Made by a program: the position numbers and the translations under genes
Assembly: GCF_030674635.1 (NCBI RefSeq)
Contig: NZ_CP089978.1
Location: 1,364,001-1,428,000, forward strand
Direction: 5' to 3'
From: Moraxella sp. ZY210820
Lineage (GTDB): Bacteria > Pseudomonadota > Gammaproteobacteria > Pseudomonadales > Moraxellaceae
DNA length: 64,000 nucleotides
The notes under the pieces: model-generated
Database searches by the model: none
Seen by the model: only the letters and a program-made list of their open reading frames with translations
What the model was told of the DNA's origin: nothing
Shown here: one piece after another, positions 1 through 7,605 of the stretch
Numbering within the stretch: the first letter of the stretch is position 1
How the letters are laid out: every line of letters begins with the position of its first letter

Positions 1-375
1 ACGGTGTTCTTCTGAAACAGTGATATTATCATCATTAAGTGGGAAAGGTGGGGTTTCAGACTGTGCCAAAACTTCGATTTCTTTACCTAAAACTTCGATT
101 TGACCGCTTACCATATTGGCGTTTTCTGTACCTTCGTAACGTTTACGCACACGTCCTGTGATTTTAAGTACATATTCTGAACGTGCTTTATCGGCAGTGG
201 CAAAGGCTTCAGGCGTATCTGGGTCAATCACCACTTGTACCAAACCATCACGGTCTCGCATATCTAAGAAAATCACACCACCGTGGTCACGGCGACGATG
301 TACCCAACCGCAAATGGTTACAGTTTGGTCAATTTGGGCTTCGGTTAAAGCACCACAATAATGAGTTCGAATCAT
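1..375 (-). CDS. aspS: Aspartyl-tRNA synthetase, N-terminal part (cut by window edge)
   Basis: This is the first 125 codons of a class II aspartyl-tRNA synthetase, which charges tRNA-Asp (or tRNA-Asp/Asn) in the cytoplasm. The ATG is at 373-375 on the minus strand and the frame stays open to the window edge. The visible part is the N-terminal OB-fold anticodon-binding domain: it begins [10 protein letters not shown], followed by the typical [11 protein letters not shown] and [14 protein letters not shown] segments. The catalytic core and the bacterial GAD insertion lie outside the window. Upstream of it is about 260 bp without a gene and then map on the same strand. Identification is by recognition of the N-terminal motif series. 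Confidence 0.93.
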   Translation of the reverse strand, partial: MIRTHYCGALTEAQIDQTVTICGWVHRRRDHGGVIFLDMRDRDGLVQVVIDPDTPEAFATADKARSEYVLKITGRVRKRYEGTENANMVSGQIEVLGKEIEVLAQSETPPFPLNDDNITVSEEHR

Positions 376-637
376 TTGAAATATTCCAAAATTCTACATT
401 TTAAATAAAATTGTTTGAGTTCACTTTAATTGAATAGCATAAATCATTGAAAATTAAAGATGTTGTAGGAGGTGTTATACGCACCAAGTTGCTAGTGATT
501 ATTGAAAAATGCGTCATACGCACCCTAGCTCTTACCTATAACAACTACACATTGAACCCATGTAAATAAACGATTTATTATCCCTTATTTTCCAAAAAAT
601 CTCAACAAAAATAAGAGATAAAGACGAGAAATTCATT
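376..637. other. aspS-map intergenic region with small palindromes
   Basis: No open reading frame is supported here. The region holds a pair of similar GGTGTTATACGCACC-like and GCGTCATACGCACC motifs near 471-525. It also holds an inverted repeat with arms at 578-591 and 608-621 (13 of 14 positions pair). The second hairpin lies just downstream of map and may end its transcript, but it is AT-rich and has no clear U-run, so that role is uncertain. Confidence 0.45.
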
Positions 638-1459
638 TTATAACAAATTGAACCGTGATAAATCTTCATCAGAACGTGCGGTCAAGACTTCTAAGCCTGT
701 TTCTGTAACTAAAATCATGTGTTCATACTGTGCTGATAAGCTATGGTCTTTAGTAACAGCTGTCCATTTATCGCCCAAAATTTTGGTTTGCCACCCACCC
801 GCATTGACCATTGGTTCAATGGTAAAGGTCATACCTGCTTCTAAACGCATTCCTGTGCCTTTTTGTCCATAATGCAATACTTGTGGTTCATCATGGAATT
901 TTGCACCAATACCATGTCCACAAAATTCACGTACTACATTAAAACGCTCAGCTTCAACATAACGCTGAATCGCATAACCAATATCACCTAAATATGCCCC
1001 TGCACGCACCTGCTCCATACCAATATATAAAGCTTCTTGTGTTACATCACATAACCGCTGAGCAAGTACCGATGTTTCCCCACCCACAATATACATCATA
1101 CTGGTGTCCCCATGATAACCATCTTTAATCACAGTTACATCAATATTTAAAATATCGCCTTTTTTCAAGATTTTATTAGCTGATGGAATGCCATGACACA
1201 CAACATGATTGACTGAAATACAGGTTGCATGTTGATACGCAGGACGACCGCCACCCCCACCATAACCAATACACGCAGGAATAGCATTTTGCACATTGAC
1301 AATATAGTCATGACAAATTTTATCTAATTCTAAAGTACTCACACCTGCTTGAATATGAGGTTTAATCATCTCTAAAATATCGGCAGCTAGTTTACCTGCC
1401 ACTCGCATTTTGGCAATTTCATCAGGTGTTTTGATTAAATGTGATACAGATTGTTTCAT
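638..1459 (-). CDS. map: Methionine aminopeptidase, type I
   Basis: The enzyme removes the initiator methionine from nascent proteins and needs two divalent metal ions. All five metal ligands of the pita-bread fold can be placed: Asp107 (NIDVTV), Asp118 (HGDTS), His182 (GHGIG), Glu215 (TIEPM) and Glu246 (QYEHM). The substrate-contacting His89 lies in VVCHGIP. At 273 residues it is close to the usual type I length of about 265. A glycine-rich stretch at residues 66-71 sits before the conserved RPAYQ segment. It is divergent from rpsB, a common arrangement in gammaproteobacteria, where both genes serve protein synthesis and maturation. Confidence 0.96.
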   Translation of the reverse strand: MKQSVSHLIKTPDEIAKMRVAGKLAADILEMIKPHIQAGVSTLELDKICHDYIVNVQNAIPACIGYGGGGGRPAYQHATCISVNHVVCHGIPSANKILKKGDILNIDVTVIKDGYHGDTSMMYIVGGETSVLAQRLCDVTQEALYIGMEQVRAGAYLGDIGYAIQRYVEAERFNVVREFCGHGIGAKFHDEPQVLHYGQKGTGMRLEAGMTFTIEPMVNAGGWQTKILGDKWTAVTKDHSLSAQYEHMILVTETGLEVLTARSDEDLSRFNLL

Positions 1460-1638
1460 AACGATAAAAAACTTTTGGAAAATTATTTTGATATATGATA
1501 GAATTATACCGCTTTTTTAGCAAATACTTTATGTTAATAAATGCAAAAATATTAAAAAAATATCAAAATGATAGACAACATGATGATATTACTAATATTT
1601 TTAAATTTATTAATAATATTAAACTATAAATCCACACA

Positions 1639-1722
1639 TATATCGACACAATTTCTGGGTGCTTGTAAAAGTGGAAATTGCGGATATATGGAGGCTTAAC
1701 CCAAACTTTTAAAGGTCTTATT
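1639..1722 (+). promoter_or_regulatory. Structured rpsB leader with stem-loop and predicted pseudoknot
   Basis: The 5' leader of rpsB can fold into a two-part stem. TATATC (1639-1644) pairs with GATATA (1683-1688), and CAATTTC (1649-1655) pairs with GAAATTG (1674-1680), both perfectly. GGGT in the apical loop (1657-1660) can pair with ACCC (1699-1702) just downstream of the stem, giving an H-type pseudoknot close to the start codon. Known gammaproteobacterial rpsB leaders bind free S2 and repress rpsB-tsf translation. The folding is read from the sequence and the regulatory role is inferred. Confidence 0.65.
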
Positions 1723-2454
1723 ATGGCAGAATACAATGTAAGTATCCGTCAGCTATTAGAAGCTGGTGCACACTTTGGTCATCAAACACGTTTCTGGAAT
1801 CCAAAAATGAAACAATACATTTTTGGTGCTCGCAACAAAATTCATATCATCAACTTGGACAAAACTGCTCCAGCATTAAACGATGCATTAAATGAAATCA
1901 ACCGTTTAGCAAGCAAAAAAGGTAAGATTTTATTTGTTGGTACAAAACGTGCTGCTTCTGAAATCATTCGTGAACAAGCTCAACGTGCAGGTCAGCCTTA
2001 TGTTGATCATCGTTGGTTAGGTGGTACATTGACAAACTGGAAAACTGTACGTCAATCAATCAACCGTTTAAAAGATTTACAAAACCAATCTCAAGATGGC
2101 ACTTTTGCTAAATTAACTAAACGTGAAGCATTAGAGCGTACTCGTGAGATGGACAAACTTGAGCGTGATTTAGGCGGTGTTAAGCAAATGGGTGGTTTAC
2201 CTGATGCTTTATTCGTGATTGATGTTGATCATGAAGCAACCGCAATTAAAGAAGCAAATAAATTAGGTATTCCTGTGATTGGTATCGTAGATACTAACTC
2301 AAACCCAGATGGCGTTGATTATGTTATCCCTGGTAATGACGATGCAATCCGTGCGGTAACTTTATATGCAAGCTCTGTTGCTGATGCAATTATTGCAGGT
2401 AAAGAGTATGCTCAATCTCAAGCAAATGCACAAGCAAAAGGCGAAACTGCATAA
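1723..2454 (+). CDS. rpsB: Small ribosomal subunit protein S2 (uS2)
   Basis: S2 is a late-binding protein of the 30S subunit that contacts S1. The ATG at 1723 gives the standard N-terminus [20 protein letters not shown] and a 243-residue product. An in-frame upstream start at 1678 would lie inside the conserved leader structure and is rejected. Family signatures include [11 protein letters not shown], the [10 protein letters not shown] segment and GGTLTNW. The gene is first in the rpsB-tsf operon. It is preceded by a folded leader and followed by two hairpins that probably set the ratio of S2 to EF-Ts. Confidence 0.97.
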   Translation: MAEYNVSIRQLLEAGAHFGHQTRFWNPKMKQYIFGARNKIHIINLDKTAPALNDALNEINRLASKKGKILFVGTKRAASEIIREQAQRAGQPYVDHRWLGGTLTNWKTVRQSINRLKDLQNQSQDGTFAKLTKREALERTREMDKLERDLGGVKQMGGLPDALFVIDVDHEATAIKEANKLGIPVIGIVDTNSNPDGVDYVIPGNDDAIRAVTLYASSVADAIIAGKEYAQSQANAQAKGETA

Positions 2455-2469
2455 GTAGTTAGCCAATAA

Positions 2470-2530
2470 GTGAGTAAATATTTATATTACTCACATAAAA
2501 CGGCTCAAGGCATTTCTTTGAGCCGTTTTT
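2470..2530 (+). terminator. Two tandem hairpins between rpsB and tsf
   Basis: The first hairpin pairs GTGAGTAA (2470-2477) with TTACTCAC (2487-2494). The second pairs AAAACGGCTCAA (2497-2508) with TTGAGCCGTTTT (2518-2529) and ends in a short T-run, so it looks like an intrinsic terminator. Because tsf follows directly with no obvious promoter between, it is more likely a partial terminator (attenuator) or RNA-processing site than a full stop. Confidence 0.75.
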
Positions 2531-2562
2531 AATCAATAGTTTTATTAAATTTGGAGAATAAC

Positions 2563-3438
2563 ATGACTGCAATTACTGCACAAATGGTAAAAGAATTGCG
2601 TGACCGTACTGGTTTAGCCATGATGGAATGCAAAAAAGCGTTAACAGAAGCTAATGGCGATATCGAATTAGCAATTGATAATTTGCGTAAATCAGGTCAA
2701 GCAAAAGCTGCTAAAAAAGCTGGTAATATTGCTGCTGATGGTGCAATTACAATTGTTCAAGAAGGTAATAAAGCAGTATTGGTTGAAGTAAACTGCCAAA
2801 CTGACTTCGTTGCAAAAGATGAAAACTTCAGCAACTTCTCAAATACTGTTGCTAAAGCAATTTTAGCTTCTGGCGTAGTTGAAGCTGAAAAAATCGCTGA
2901 ATTAAAATATGATGACAGCCAAACTGTTGAAGAAGCTCGTATTGCTTTGGTACAAAAAATTGGTGAAAACATCCAAGTACGCCGTGCTAAAATCGTTGAA
3001 GGTGAAAACTTAGCAGTTTACCGCCATGGTTTAAAAATTGGTGTAGTTGTGTCTTATACAGGTGATGCAGATACTGGTAAAGGTATCGCAATGCACGTTG
3101 CTGCGTTTAACCCAGTTGCAGTAACTGCTGAACAAGTTCCTGCTAATTTAGTCGCAAAAGAGAAAGAAATTGCTGAAGCAAAAGCAGCTGAATCTGGTAA
3201 GCCAGCAAATATCATTGAGAAAATGGTTGCAGGTTCTGTTGAGAAATACTTAAATGAAGTTGCTCTTGACCGTCAGCAATATGTTATCGACAACGAGAAG
3301 AAAGTTGCTGATGTATTAAAAGCGACTGGTACAAATGTTGCTGAATTTGTTCGCTTTGAAGTTGGCGAAGGTATCGAGAAGAAAGCTGAAATGAGCTTTG
3401 CTGAAGAAGTTGCCGCTGCCCAAGCTGCTGCAAAATAA
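2563..3438 (+). CDS. tsf: Translation elongation factor Ts
   Basis: EF-Ts is the guanine-nucleotide exchange factor that recycles EF-Tu. The start at 2563 ([12 protein letters not shown]) is chosen because GGAG at 2553-2556 lies 6 nt upstream; an in-frame TTG at 2551 overlaps that site. The product has 291 residues, the usual length. The N-terminal UBA-like module has the signature [16 protein letters not shown], followed by the NCQTDFVA segment of the core and the C-terminal module. It is the second gene of the rpsB operon and ends in a strong terminator. Confidence 0.97.
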   Translation: MTAITAQMVKELRDRTGLAMMECKKALTEANGDIELAIDNLRKSGQAKAAKKAGNIAADGAITIVQEGNKAVLVEVNCQTDFVAKDENFSNFSNTVAKAILASGVVEAEKIAELKYDDSQTVEEARIALVQKIGENIQVRRAKIVEGENLAVYRHGLKIGVVVSYTGDADTGKGIAMHVAAFNPVAVTAEQVPANLVAKEKEIAEAKAAESGKPANIIEKMVAGSVEKYLNEVALDRQQYVIDNEKKVADVLKATGTNVAEFVRFEVGEGIEKKAEMSFAEEVAAAQAAAK

Positions 3439-3454
3439 TCACTGATACCAGTGT

Positions 3455-3490
3455 AAAAAAGCTGAATAAAGAAATTTATTCAGCTTTTTT
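3455..3490 (+). terminator. Intrinsic terminator of rpsB-tsf
   Basis: A perfect 16-bp stem (3455-3470 with 3475-3490) closed by a GAAA tetraloop, with A-run and T-run flanks, so it could work in both directions. It lies 17 nt after the tsf stop codon. Confidence 0.9.
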
Positions 3491-3519
3491 ATTTATGATA
3501 TCATTCTCAATTCATAGTA

Positions 3520-3660
3520 TATACTAATTCAACCCCAAAATTGGTACTTGTAGGGGCAAATCACATTTGCCCGATAAATACGATATTCATACAGGGCGAA
3601 TATGATTCACCTACAGCATAATGGTGAATTTTGTACCAGTTTTTAAGTTATTTAACTATA
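3520..3660 (+). repeat. MITE-like element, copy A
   Basis: A 141-bp non-coding element bounded by 28-nt imperfect terminal inverted repeats (3520-3547 and 3633-3660), both starting TATA at the outer edge. Inside are two short palindromes, GGGCAAATCACATTTGCCC and a GGGCGAATATGATTC-type motif, which are also complementary to each other, so the whole element folds into a cruciform. Near-identical copies occur at 21423-21569 (inverted) and 54935-55081. There is no coding capacity, so any movement would depend on a transposase encoded elsewhere. Confidence 0.8.
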
Positions 3661-3840
3661 GTCAAATTATATCAAAACAATATAAAAATGCAAGGGGGGT
3701 TATTACATAAACCCTTTGTAAAATCAATTACTTGGGCAAATATGATTTGCCCCTACTGTTCAATTATTGATTGAATTTACTATATAAATTATGGATTTTG
3801 TGTATGGGCGAATAATTATTCACCCACAAGTTCACATCAA
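3661..3840. repeat. Decayed relative of the MITE-like element
   Basis: Directly after copy A is a second, more diverged stretch with the same internal palindromes: GGGCAAATATGATTTGCCC at 3734-3752 and TGGGCGAATAATTATTCACCCA at about 3805-3826. The terminal repeats are not clear. It fills the rest of the gap before the M48 gene, and no gene is visible in it. Confidence 0.55.
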
Positions 3841-3870
3841 TCTTAAATTATTCTAGTGCACCAAACAAAA

Positions 3871-4641
3871 TTAGCGTTGTTGATAAATTGCTAAAGCTGC
3901 TGGCAAATTCTTTTTCATTGCTTCAATACGAGCACTATTTGATGGGTGAGTTGATAAGAATGCTGGACCACCAGCCCCACCATTTGCTTGCATTTTTTGC
4001 CATAAGGTAATCGCCGCATTTGGATTATAACCAGCCCGTGCCATCAGCATTAAACCACCTTCATCAGCACGACTTTCTAAGCTACGAGAATAAGGCAAAC
4101 CTAAACCCAACTCAGCACCTAAACCTGCTAATTGTTGCCCTGCTGAACCTAAACCCGCATAAGCTGAACCAATATTTATCGCTAAACCTGTTAAAACTTC
4201 TGCACCTGCTTTCGTTTTACTATGCTCTTCAAGTGCATGAACCATTTCATGCCCCATAATGGCAGCAATTTCATCATTAGTCAATTTTAACTTATCAACA
4301 ATGCCTGTATAGAAAACCACTTTACCGCCTGGAGCAACATGAGCATTCACTTCATCAGATTTAATGACTGCAAGTTTCCAATTAAATTTATGCCCCGTTT
4401 TGTTCACTTGGTCAGCATAAGGAATCATACGATTAAATACCGCATTGATGCGCTTATAAGTTGCTGAAGTGGTATCTAATTTATTCGCTGCACGTGCTTC
4501 TGTTGTTAATTGTTGATAGTATTGCTCTGCTTTAGCATTTAAAGATGCGGTATCCGCTCCAGCAATAGTCGCAACAGTTGAACAACCTGATAATGATACC
4601 ATTCCAAGTACCAATACCGTTGATAATAGTGTTTTTTTCAT
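3871..4641 (-). CDS. M48-family metalloprotease lipoprotein (LoiP/YcaL-like)
   Basis: A zinc protease predicted to sit on the periplasmic face of the outer membrane, probably in envelope quality control. Starting at 4641 (MKKTLLST), AAGGAG lies 7 nt upstream; upstream in-frame starts are less well placed. Residues 1-20 form a lipoprotein signal with lipobox LSGC (Cys20). The HExxH zinc motif appears as HEMVH at about residues 131-135, with the third ligand probably in LESRADEGG. At 256 residues it matches LoiP-type single-domain M48 proteins. It follows the repeat-rich gap after tsf and precedes fur on the same strand. Confidence 0.9.
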   Translation of the reverse strand: MKKTLLSTVLVLGMVSLSGCSTVATIAGADTASLNAKAEQYYQQLTTEARAANKLDTTSATYKRINAVFNRMIPYADQVNKTGHKFNWKLAVIKSDEVNAHVAPGGKVVFYTGIVDKLKLTNDEIAAIMGHEMVHALEEHSKTKAGAEVLTGLAINIGSAYAGLGSAGQQLAGLGAELGLGLPYSRSLESRADEGGLMLMARAGYNPNAAITLWQKMQANGGAGGPAFLSTHPSNSARIEAMKKNLPAALAIYQQR

Positions 4642-4760
4642 CAGCATACTCCTTGTTTTCAATACATCATATTAACAAATACATGGATAAATATTGACTT
4701 ACCCATGCACCAAATTAATCATTTACCACAAAGTAAAATAGCTGTATTGCTATTTATCAA

Positions 4761-5216
4761 TTACTTTTTATTACCCTTACCACGCTTTTCACTCGCTTCT
4801 CGGCATTCAGGTTTTTCACAATAACCATAAAGATTTAACGCATGTCCTGTTAAAACAAAACCATGTGCTTCTGCAATTTTATGTTGCTCATCTTCAATAA
4901 TATCATTGGTAAATTCAACGACTTTATTACAGCCTTGACATACTAAATGGTCGTGATGTCCTTCTTGCATAATTTCAAAAACTGAATGGTTATTTTCAAA
5001 ATTATGACGTTGAATAATACCAGCCGCTTCAAATTGTGTTAATACACGATAAACTGTTGCCAAGCCGACATCTTCACCTTGCTCAAGCAAAGTTTTATAA
5101 ATATCTTCTGCACTTAAGTGGTGCTCTTCTGCAGTTTCAAGTAATTCTAAAATTTTAATACGCGGTAAAGTAACTTTTAAACCAGCTTTACGCAAATCTT
5201 GGTTTGAAAATGCCAT
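4761..5216 (-). CDS. fur: Ferric uptake regulator Fur
   Basis: Fur is the iron-responsive dimeric repressor that binds GATAATGATAATCATTATC-type boxes. The N-terminal winged helix carries LKVTLPRIKILELL and the helix around GLATVYRVLTQFEAAGI. The metal-binding half holds HHDHLVCQGC and the C-terminal CEKPEC motif. At 151 residues it has the family's usual length, with a basic tail. It is divergent from bamE, a conserved gammaproteobacterial pairing. Likely targets in this window are the TonB receptor at 41 kb and the two genes behind the duplicated leader at 10.6 and 11.3 kb. I see no clear Fur box in front of fur itself. Confidence 0.96.
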   Translation of the reverse strand: MAFSNQDLRKAGLKVTLPRIKILELLETAEEHHLSAEDIYKTLLEQGEDVGLATVYRVLTQFEAAGIIQRHNFENNHSVFEIMQEGHHDHLVCQGCNKVVEFTNDIIEDEQHKIAEAHGFVLTGHALNLYGYCEKPECREASEKRGKGNKK

Positions 5217-5389
5217 ATATTTTCTCTCAATTTGTTGTGAGCCTATTTTATCATCATTTCTATATAAACTACCACTTTTGTTATAAAAATGAATAAAGTT
5301 TAACAGAGATTAACTAGGCAAATAGTATAAAAATGAAGTATGATTATGCAATATTTTTCATCATTCTTCATAGAGGAAATTGTTACATT

Positions 5390-5779
5390 ATGCAAAAATT
5401 ATTACTCAGCACAGTTTTAGCGAGTGCAATTTTTACAGGTTGTGTTTATAAAGTGGATATTCCGCAAGGCACGCCATTGACTAAGGCACAGGCATCACAG
5501 GTACAAGTGGGCATGAATGCACAACAAGTCCGCTTTATTTTAGGTACACCAACGATTACTGACCCTTTAACACCACTACAATGGGATTATATGTACAATT
5601 ATAAACCAGGAACTTATGCAAAAAAGGAAAAAATTCCATCTGCAAAAGGTCAGCATTTAAAAATTACCTTTAATGAACAAGGTATTGTAACACAGATTGA
5701 TGGTATTGAAACTTTACCCGATGTACAACCTGGCTTACCTGGTTCTAAAGAAACAATTTTAACTGCTCCACGTTTATAA
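5390..5779 (+). CDS. bamE: Outer-membrane assembly lipoprotein BamE (SmpA/OmlA)
   Basis: A small lipoprotein of the BAM complex that inserts beta-barrel proteins into the outer membrane. The start at 5390 (MQKLLLSTVL) gives a clean signal peptide with lipobox FTGC; the upstream in-frame ATG at 5333 would add 19 residues before it. The family core QVGMNAQQVRFILGTPTITDP and the QWDYMYNY motif are clear. The product has 129 residues. GAGG at 5373-5376 is further from the start (13 nt) than usual. bamD, the partner lipoprotein, is at 53.9 kb. A strong terminator follows. Confidence 0.93.
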   Translation: MQKLLLSTVLASAIFTGCVYKVDIPQGTPLTKAQASQVQVGMNAQQVRFILGTPTITDPLTPLQWDYMYNYKPGTYAKKEKIPSAKGQHLKITFNEQGIVTQIDGIETLPDVQPGLPGSKETILTAPRL

Positions 5780-5809
5780 ATCCTTACTTATTATATCGGA
5801 TTTTAGGTT

Positions 5810-5849
5810 AATAATCCCAATCTTTTTAGTCAGATTGGGATTATTTTTT
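5810..5849 (+). terminator. Intrinsic terminator after bamE
   Basis: A perfect 14-bp stem, AATAATCCCAATCT (5810-5823) with AGATTGGGATTATT (5832-5845), followed by a T-run. It lies 30 nt after the bamE stop. Confidence 0.9.
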
Positions 5850-5896
5850 GTAATCATGATTATTTATTTTTATGATAATATAGATTTCGTACTAAA

Positions 5897-6241
5897 TTAA
5901 TCCACATTACCTTGATGGCGAAAACGATTTCCCCTTGCACGTTGTTTAACCAAATAACGGCTTGTTGGATTTTTTTCTGCACGATTGCGACGAATTTCTT
6001 TAGGATTAATTTTGAGCGGGCGATAGATCTCCACTCTATCCCCAGCTTGCAAAACTGTATCATGCTGAATTTTCACACCAAAATTACCCAAATGATATGG
6101 CTCAGGTAAACTAATTTTAGCTAAAATTCCACTCCGCTCAATCGCCTGCCATGCAGTTAAACCTTCAACAAAATCAATTGGTTGATAAAATTGAAATTGT
6201 TCATCAGCATAAGCTACCCAAACTTTTTGATGTATCGCCAT
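5897..6241 (-). CDS. rnfH: RnfH-family ubiquitin-fold protein
   Basis: A small beta-grasp protein of the RnfH/UPF0125 family, often encoded close to bamE and the ratA toxin-like gene in gammaproteobacteria; its biochemical role is unsettled. The family pattern is present: WVAYADEQFQF near the N-terminus, a LTAWQAIERSGI helix, NFGVKIQHDTVLQAGDRVEIYRPL, and a basic tail. It has 114 residues. ratA is absent next door. It is convergent with bamE and lies 11 bp downstream of the transporter gene, probably in the same transcript. Confidence 0.88.
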   Translation of the reverse strand: MAIHQKVWVAYADEQFQFYQPIDFVEGLTAWQAIERSGILAKISLPEPYHLGNFGVKIQHDTVLQAGDRVEIYRPLKINPKEIRRNRAEKNPTSRYLVKQRARGNRFRHQGNVD

Positions 6242-6252
6242 ATTTACCCTAA

Positions 6253-7284
6253 TTAACCACGAATAAATAAAACAAATGCGATAATAATATTAATTGGTAC
6301 AATAATACGCACCGCAACACGCCATAGATTATACACCAATTCATTGCTAAAATTTAAAGCTTTACGCAAATGACTCGCTTTCATTACCCAGCCTGCAAAA
6401 ATGCTATATACTAAACAAAGCAATAGCCCCCAAATAACAGCCACCCAGACTAAAACCTGTCCAATTGGCATTAACCAAATCAGCATAGTACTTAAAGATA
6501 ATATACCTGTGATTGGTAATGCCACTTTGCGGTCCAACCATTGTTGGCGTGCAAGTTGTAATAGAATCCCTGCTAATGCAATATTTGCCAAAGTATAATT
6601 CATTGGTAATACAGCAAAAATTATACCTGCAATCAATAAAGTCAATAAAATCAACCATACTTTAGGTGTTGCCGACTGCTCGTTATTTATACTGCCAAGG
6701 CTATTTTGCCAATACACCCCCATGCCTAAACCTGTTGAAAATAAGGCTAACATCACGGCGATTGCCCATTCCACCCCTGCAACATTTGTCCATTGTAAAC
6801 TTGACATGGTAACAGGTGCTAAAAATGGCGATACAATTAATCCAATAATAACCAAACCTAAAGTAATTATGCGCGGCAAAAACGATAAAGCAACAGCAAC
6901 TAGCATCAAAATTGCCACTAAGCCGATGCCTAAATTTGACACAAATGTCATCACTTGTTCAGAAGCAAGTTTAATTAACCCACCTGCTAAAAATGAAATA
7001 AATAATGCCCCACCCCAACCTAAAACACGCCAAAAAGTTGGAGCATCAGCTTCTCGTGTTAAGCTCATTAATGCTTGTATTGCTGTGGTTTGGCTACGTT
7101 TTGCCAATGCAACTTCTAAATAAAGCATAGGTAAAGCAGTTAAAAGTAATGCCACACTCCACAATAATAAAAAGTCAATTTGTGAATGTACACCTTTCCA
7201 TAAAGGTGCAAAACTAATCATCAAACACAAAGATAAACAAAATGCAAAAGGTATAATAAACCATCGAGAAGTTGAATTTGACAT
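6253..7284 (-). CDS. NSS/SNF-like membrane transporter, shortened
   Basis: A polytopic inner-membrane protein with about ten hydrophobic segments. The PMLYLEVALAKRSQ segment after the second helix and the final helix NLWRVAVRIIVPINIIIAF resemble the neurotransmitter:sodium symporter fold. It has 343 residues from the ATG at 7284 (MSNSTSRWF), against about 440 or more for ordinary bacterial NSS proteins. The unwound-helix substrate and sodium motifs of NSS helix 1 are not recognisable. It may therefore be a divergent or reduced member with unknown substrate. It reads into rnfH. An in-frame GTG at 7305 is an alternative start. Confidence 0.6.
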   Translation of the reverse strand: MSNSTSRWFIIPFAFCLSLCLMISFAPLWKGVHSQIDFLLLWSVALLLTALPMLYLEVALAKRSQTTAIQALMSLTREADAPTFWRVLGWGGALFISFLAGGLIKLASEQVMTFVSNLGIGLVAILMLVAVALSFLPRIITLGLVIIGLIVSPFLAPVTMSSLQWTNVAGVEWAIAVMLALFSTGLGMGVYWQNSLGSINNEQSATPKVWLILLTLLIAGIIFAVLPMNYTLANIALAGILLQLARQQWLDRKVALPITGILSLSTMLIWLMPIGQVLVWVAVIWGLLLCLVYSIFAGWVMKASHLRKALNFSNELVYNLWRVAVRIIVPINIIIAFVLFIRG

Positions 7285-7489
7285 GATTTTAAAGCTCAAT
7301 TTCACTTAAATCTAAAATTATGCTATATTTTGCCTTGATTAGCCTAGAAAATCTATATCATTTTAATAATTTAGTTATGGTAAATAGACAGAATACCCCT
7401 AAAATACAATAAAAATGCAGATAATTCATCAAAATATCCTATATTGTATAAAAAATACCATAATTCATCATTTAAAATTGACATAAACA

Positions 7490-7518
7490 TTGGTATCAAC
7501 GCTATTTTCCGTTATAAT
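7490..7518 (+). promoter_or_regulatory. Predicted sigma-70 promoter of alaS
   Basis: -35 TTGGTA (7490-7495), 17-bp spacer, perfect -10 TATAAT (7513-7518), about 90 nt before the alaS start. The gap from the transporter start (7284) to alaS holds no gene. Confidence 0.6.
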
Positions 7519-7605
7519 TTATATCTTAATTTTTAACCGTATGATGATAATGTCAAGCATAGTCATCTTCCTTGTTTTAACATTTTTTTGATGGAGTTAC
7601 TGTTC

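Noticed and set aside
3520..3840. Short repeated palindromes that could suggest a CRISPR array.
   Set aside because: The units are self-complementary, unevenly spaced and dispersed over the window, and there are no regular spacers or cas genes.
6722..7123. A plus-strand frame of about 130 codons inside the NSS-like gene.
   Set aside because: The translation is Lys/Asn/Ala-rich without structure, while the minus strand gives regular membrane helices over the same DNA.
7441..7518. A perfect TTGACA at 7478-7483 as the -35 box for alaS.
   Set aside because: Its distance to the TATAAT at 7513 is 29 bp, far beyond the usual 16-18. TTGGTA at 7490-7495 gives a 17-bp spacer.
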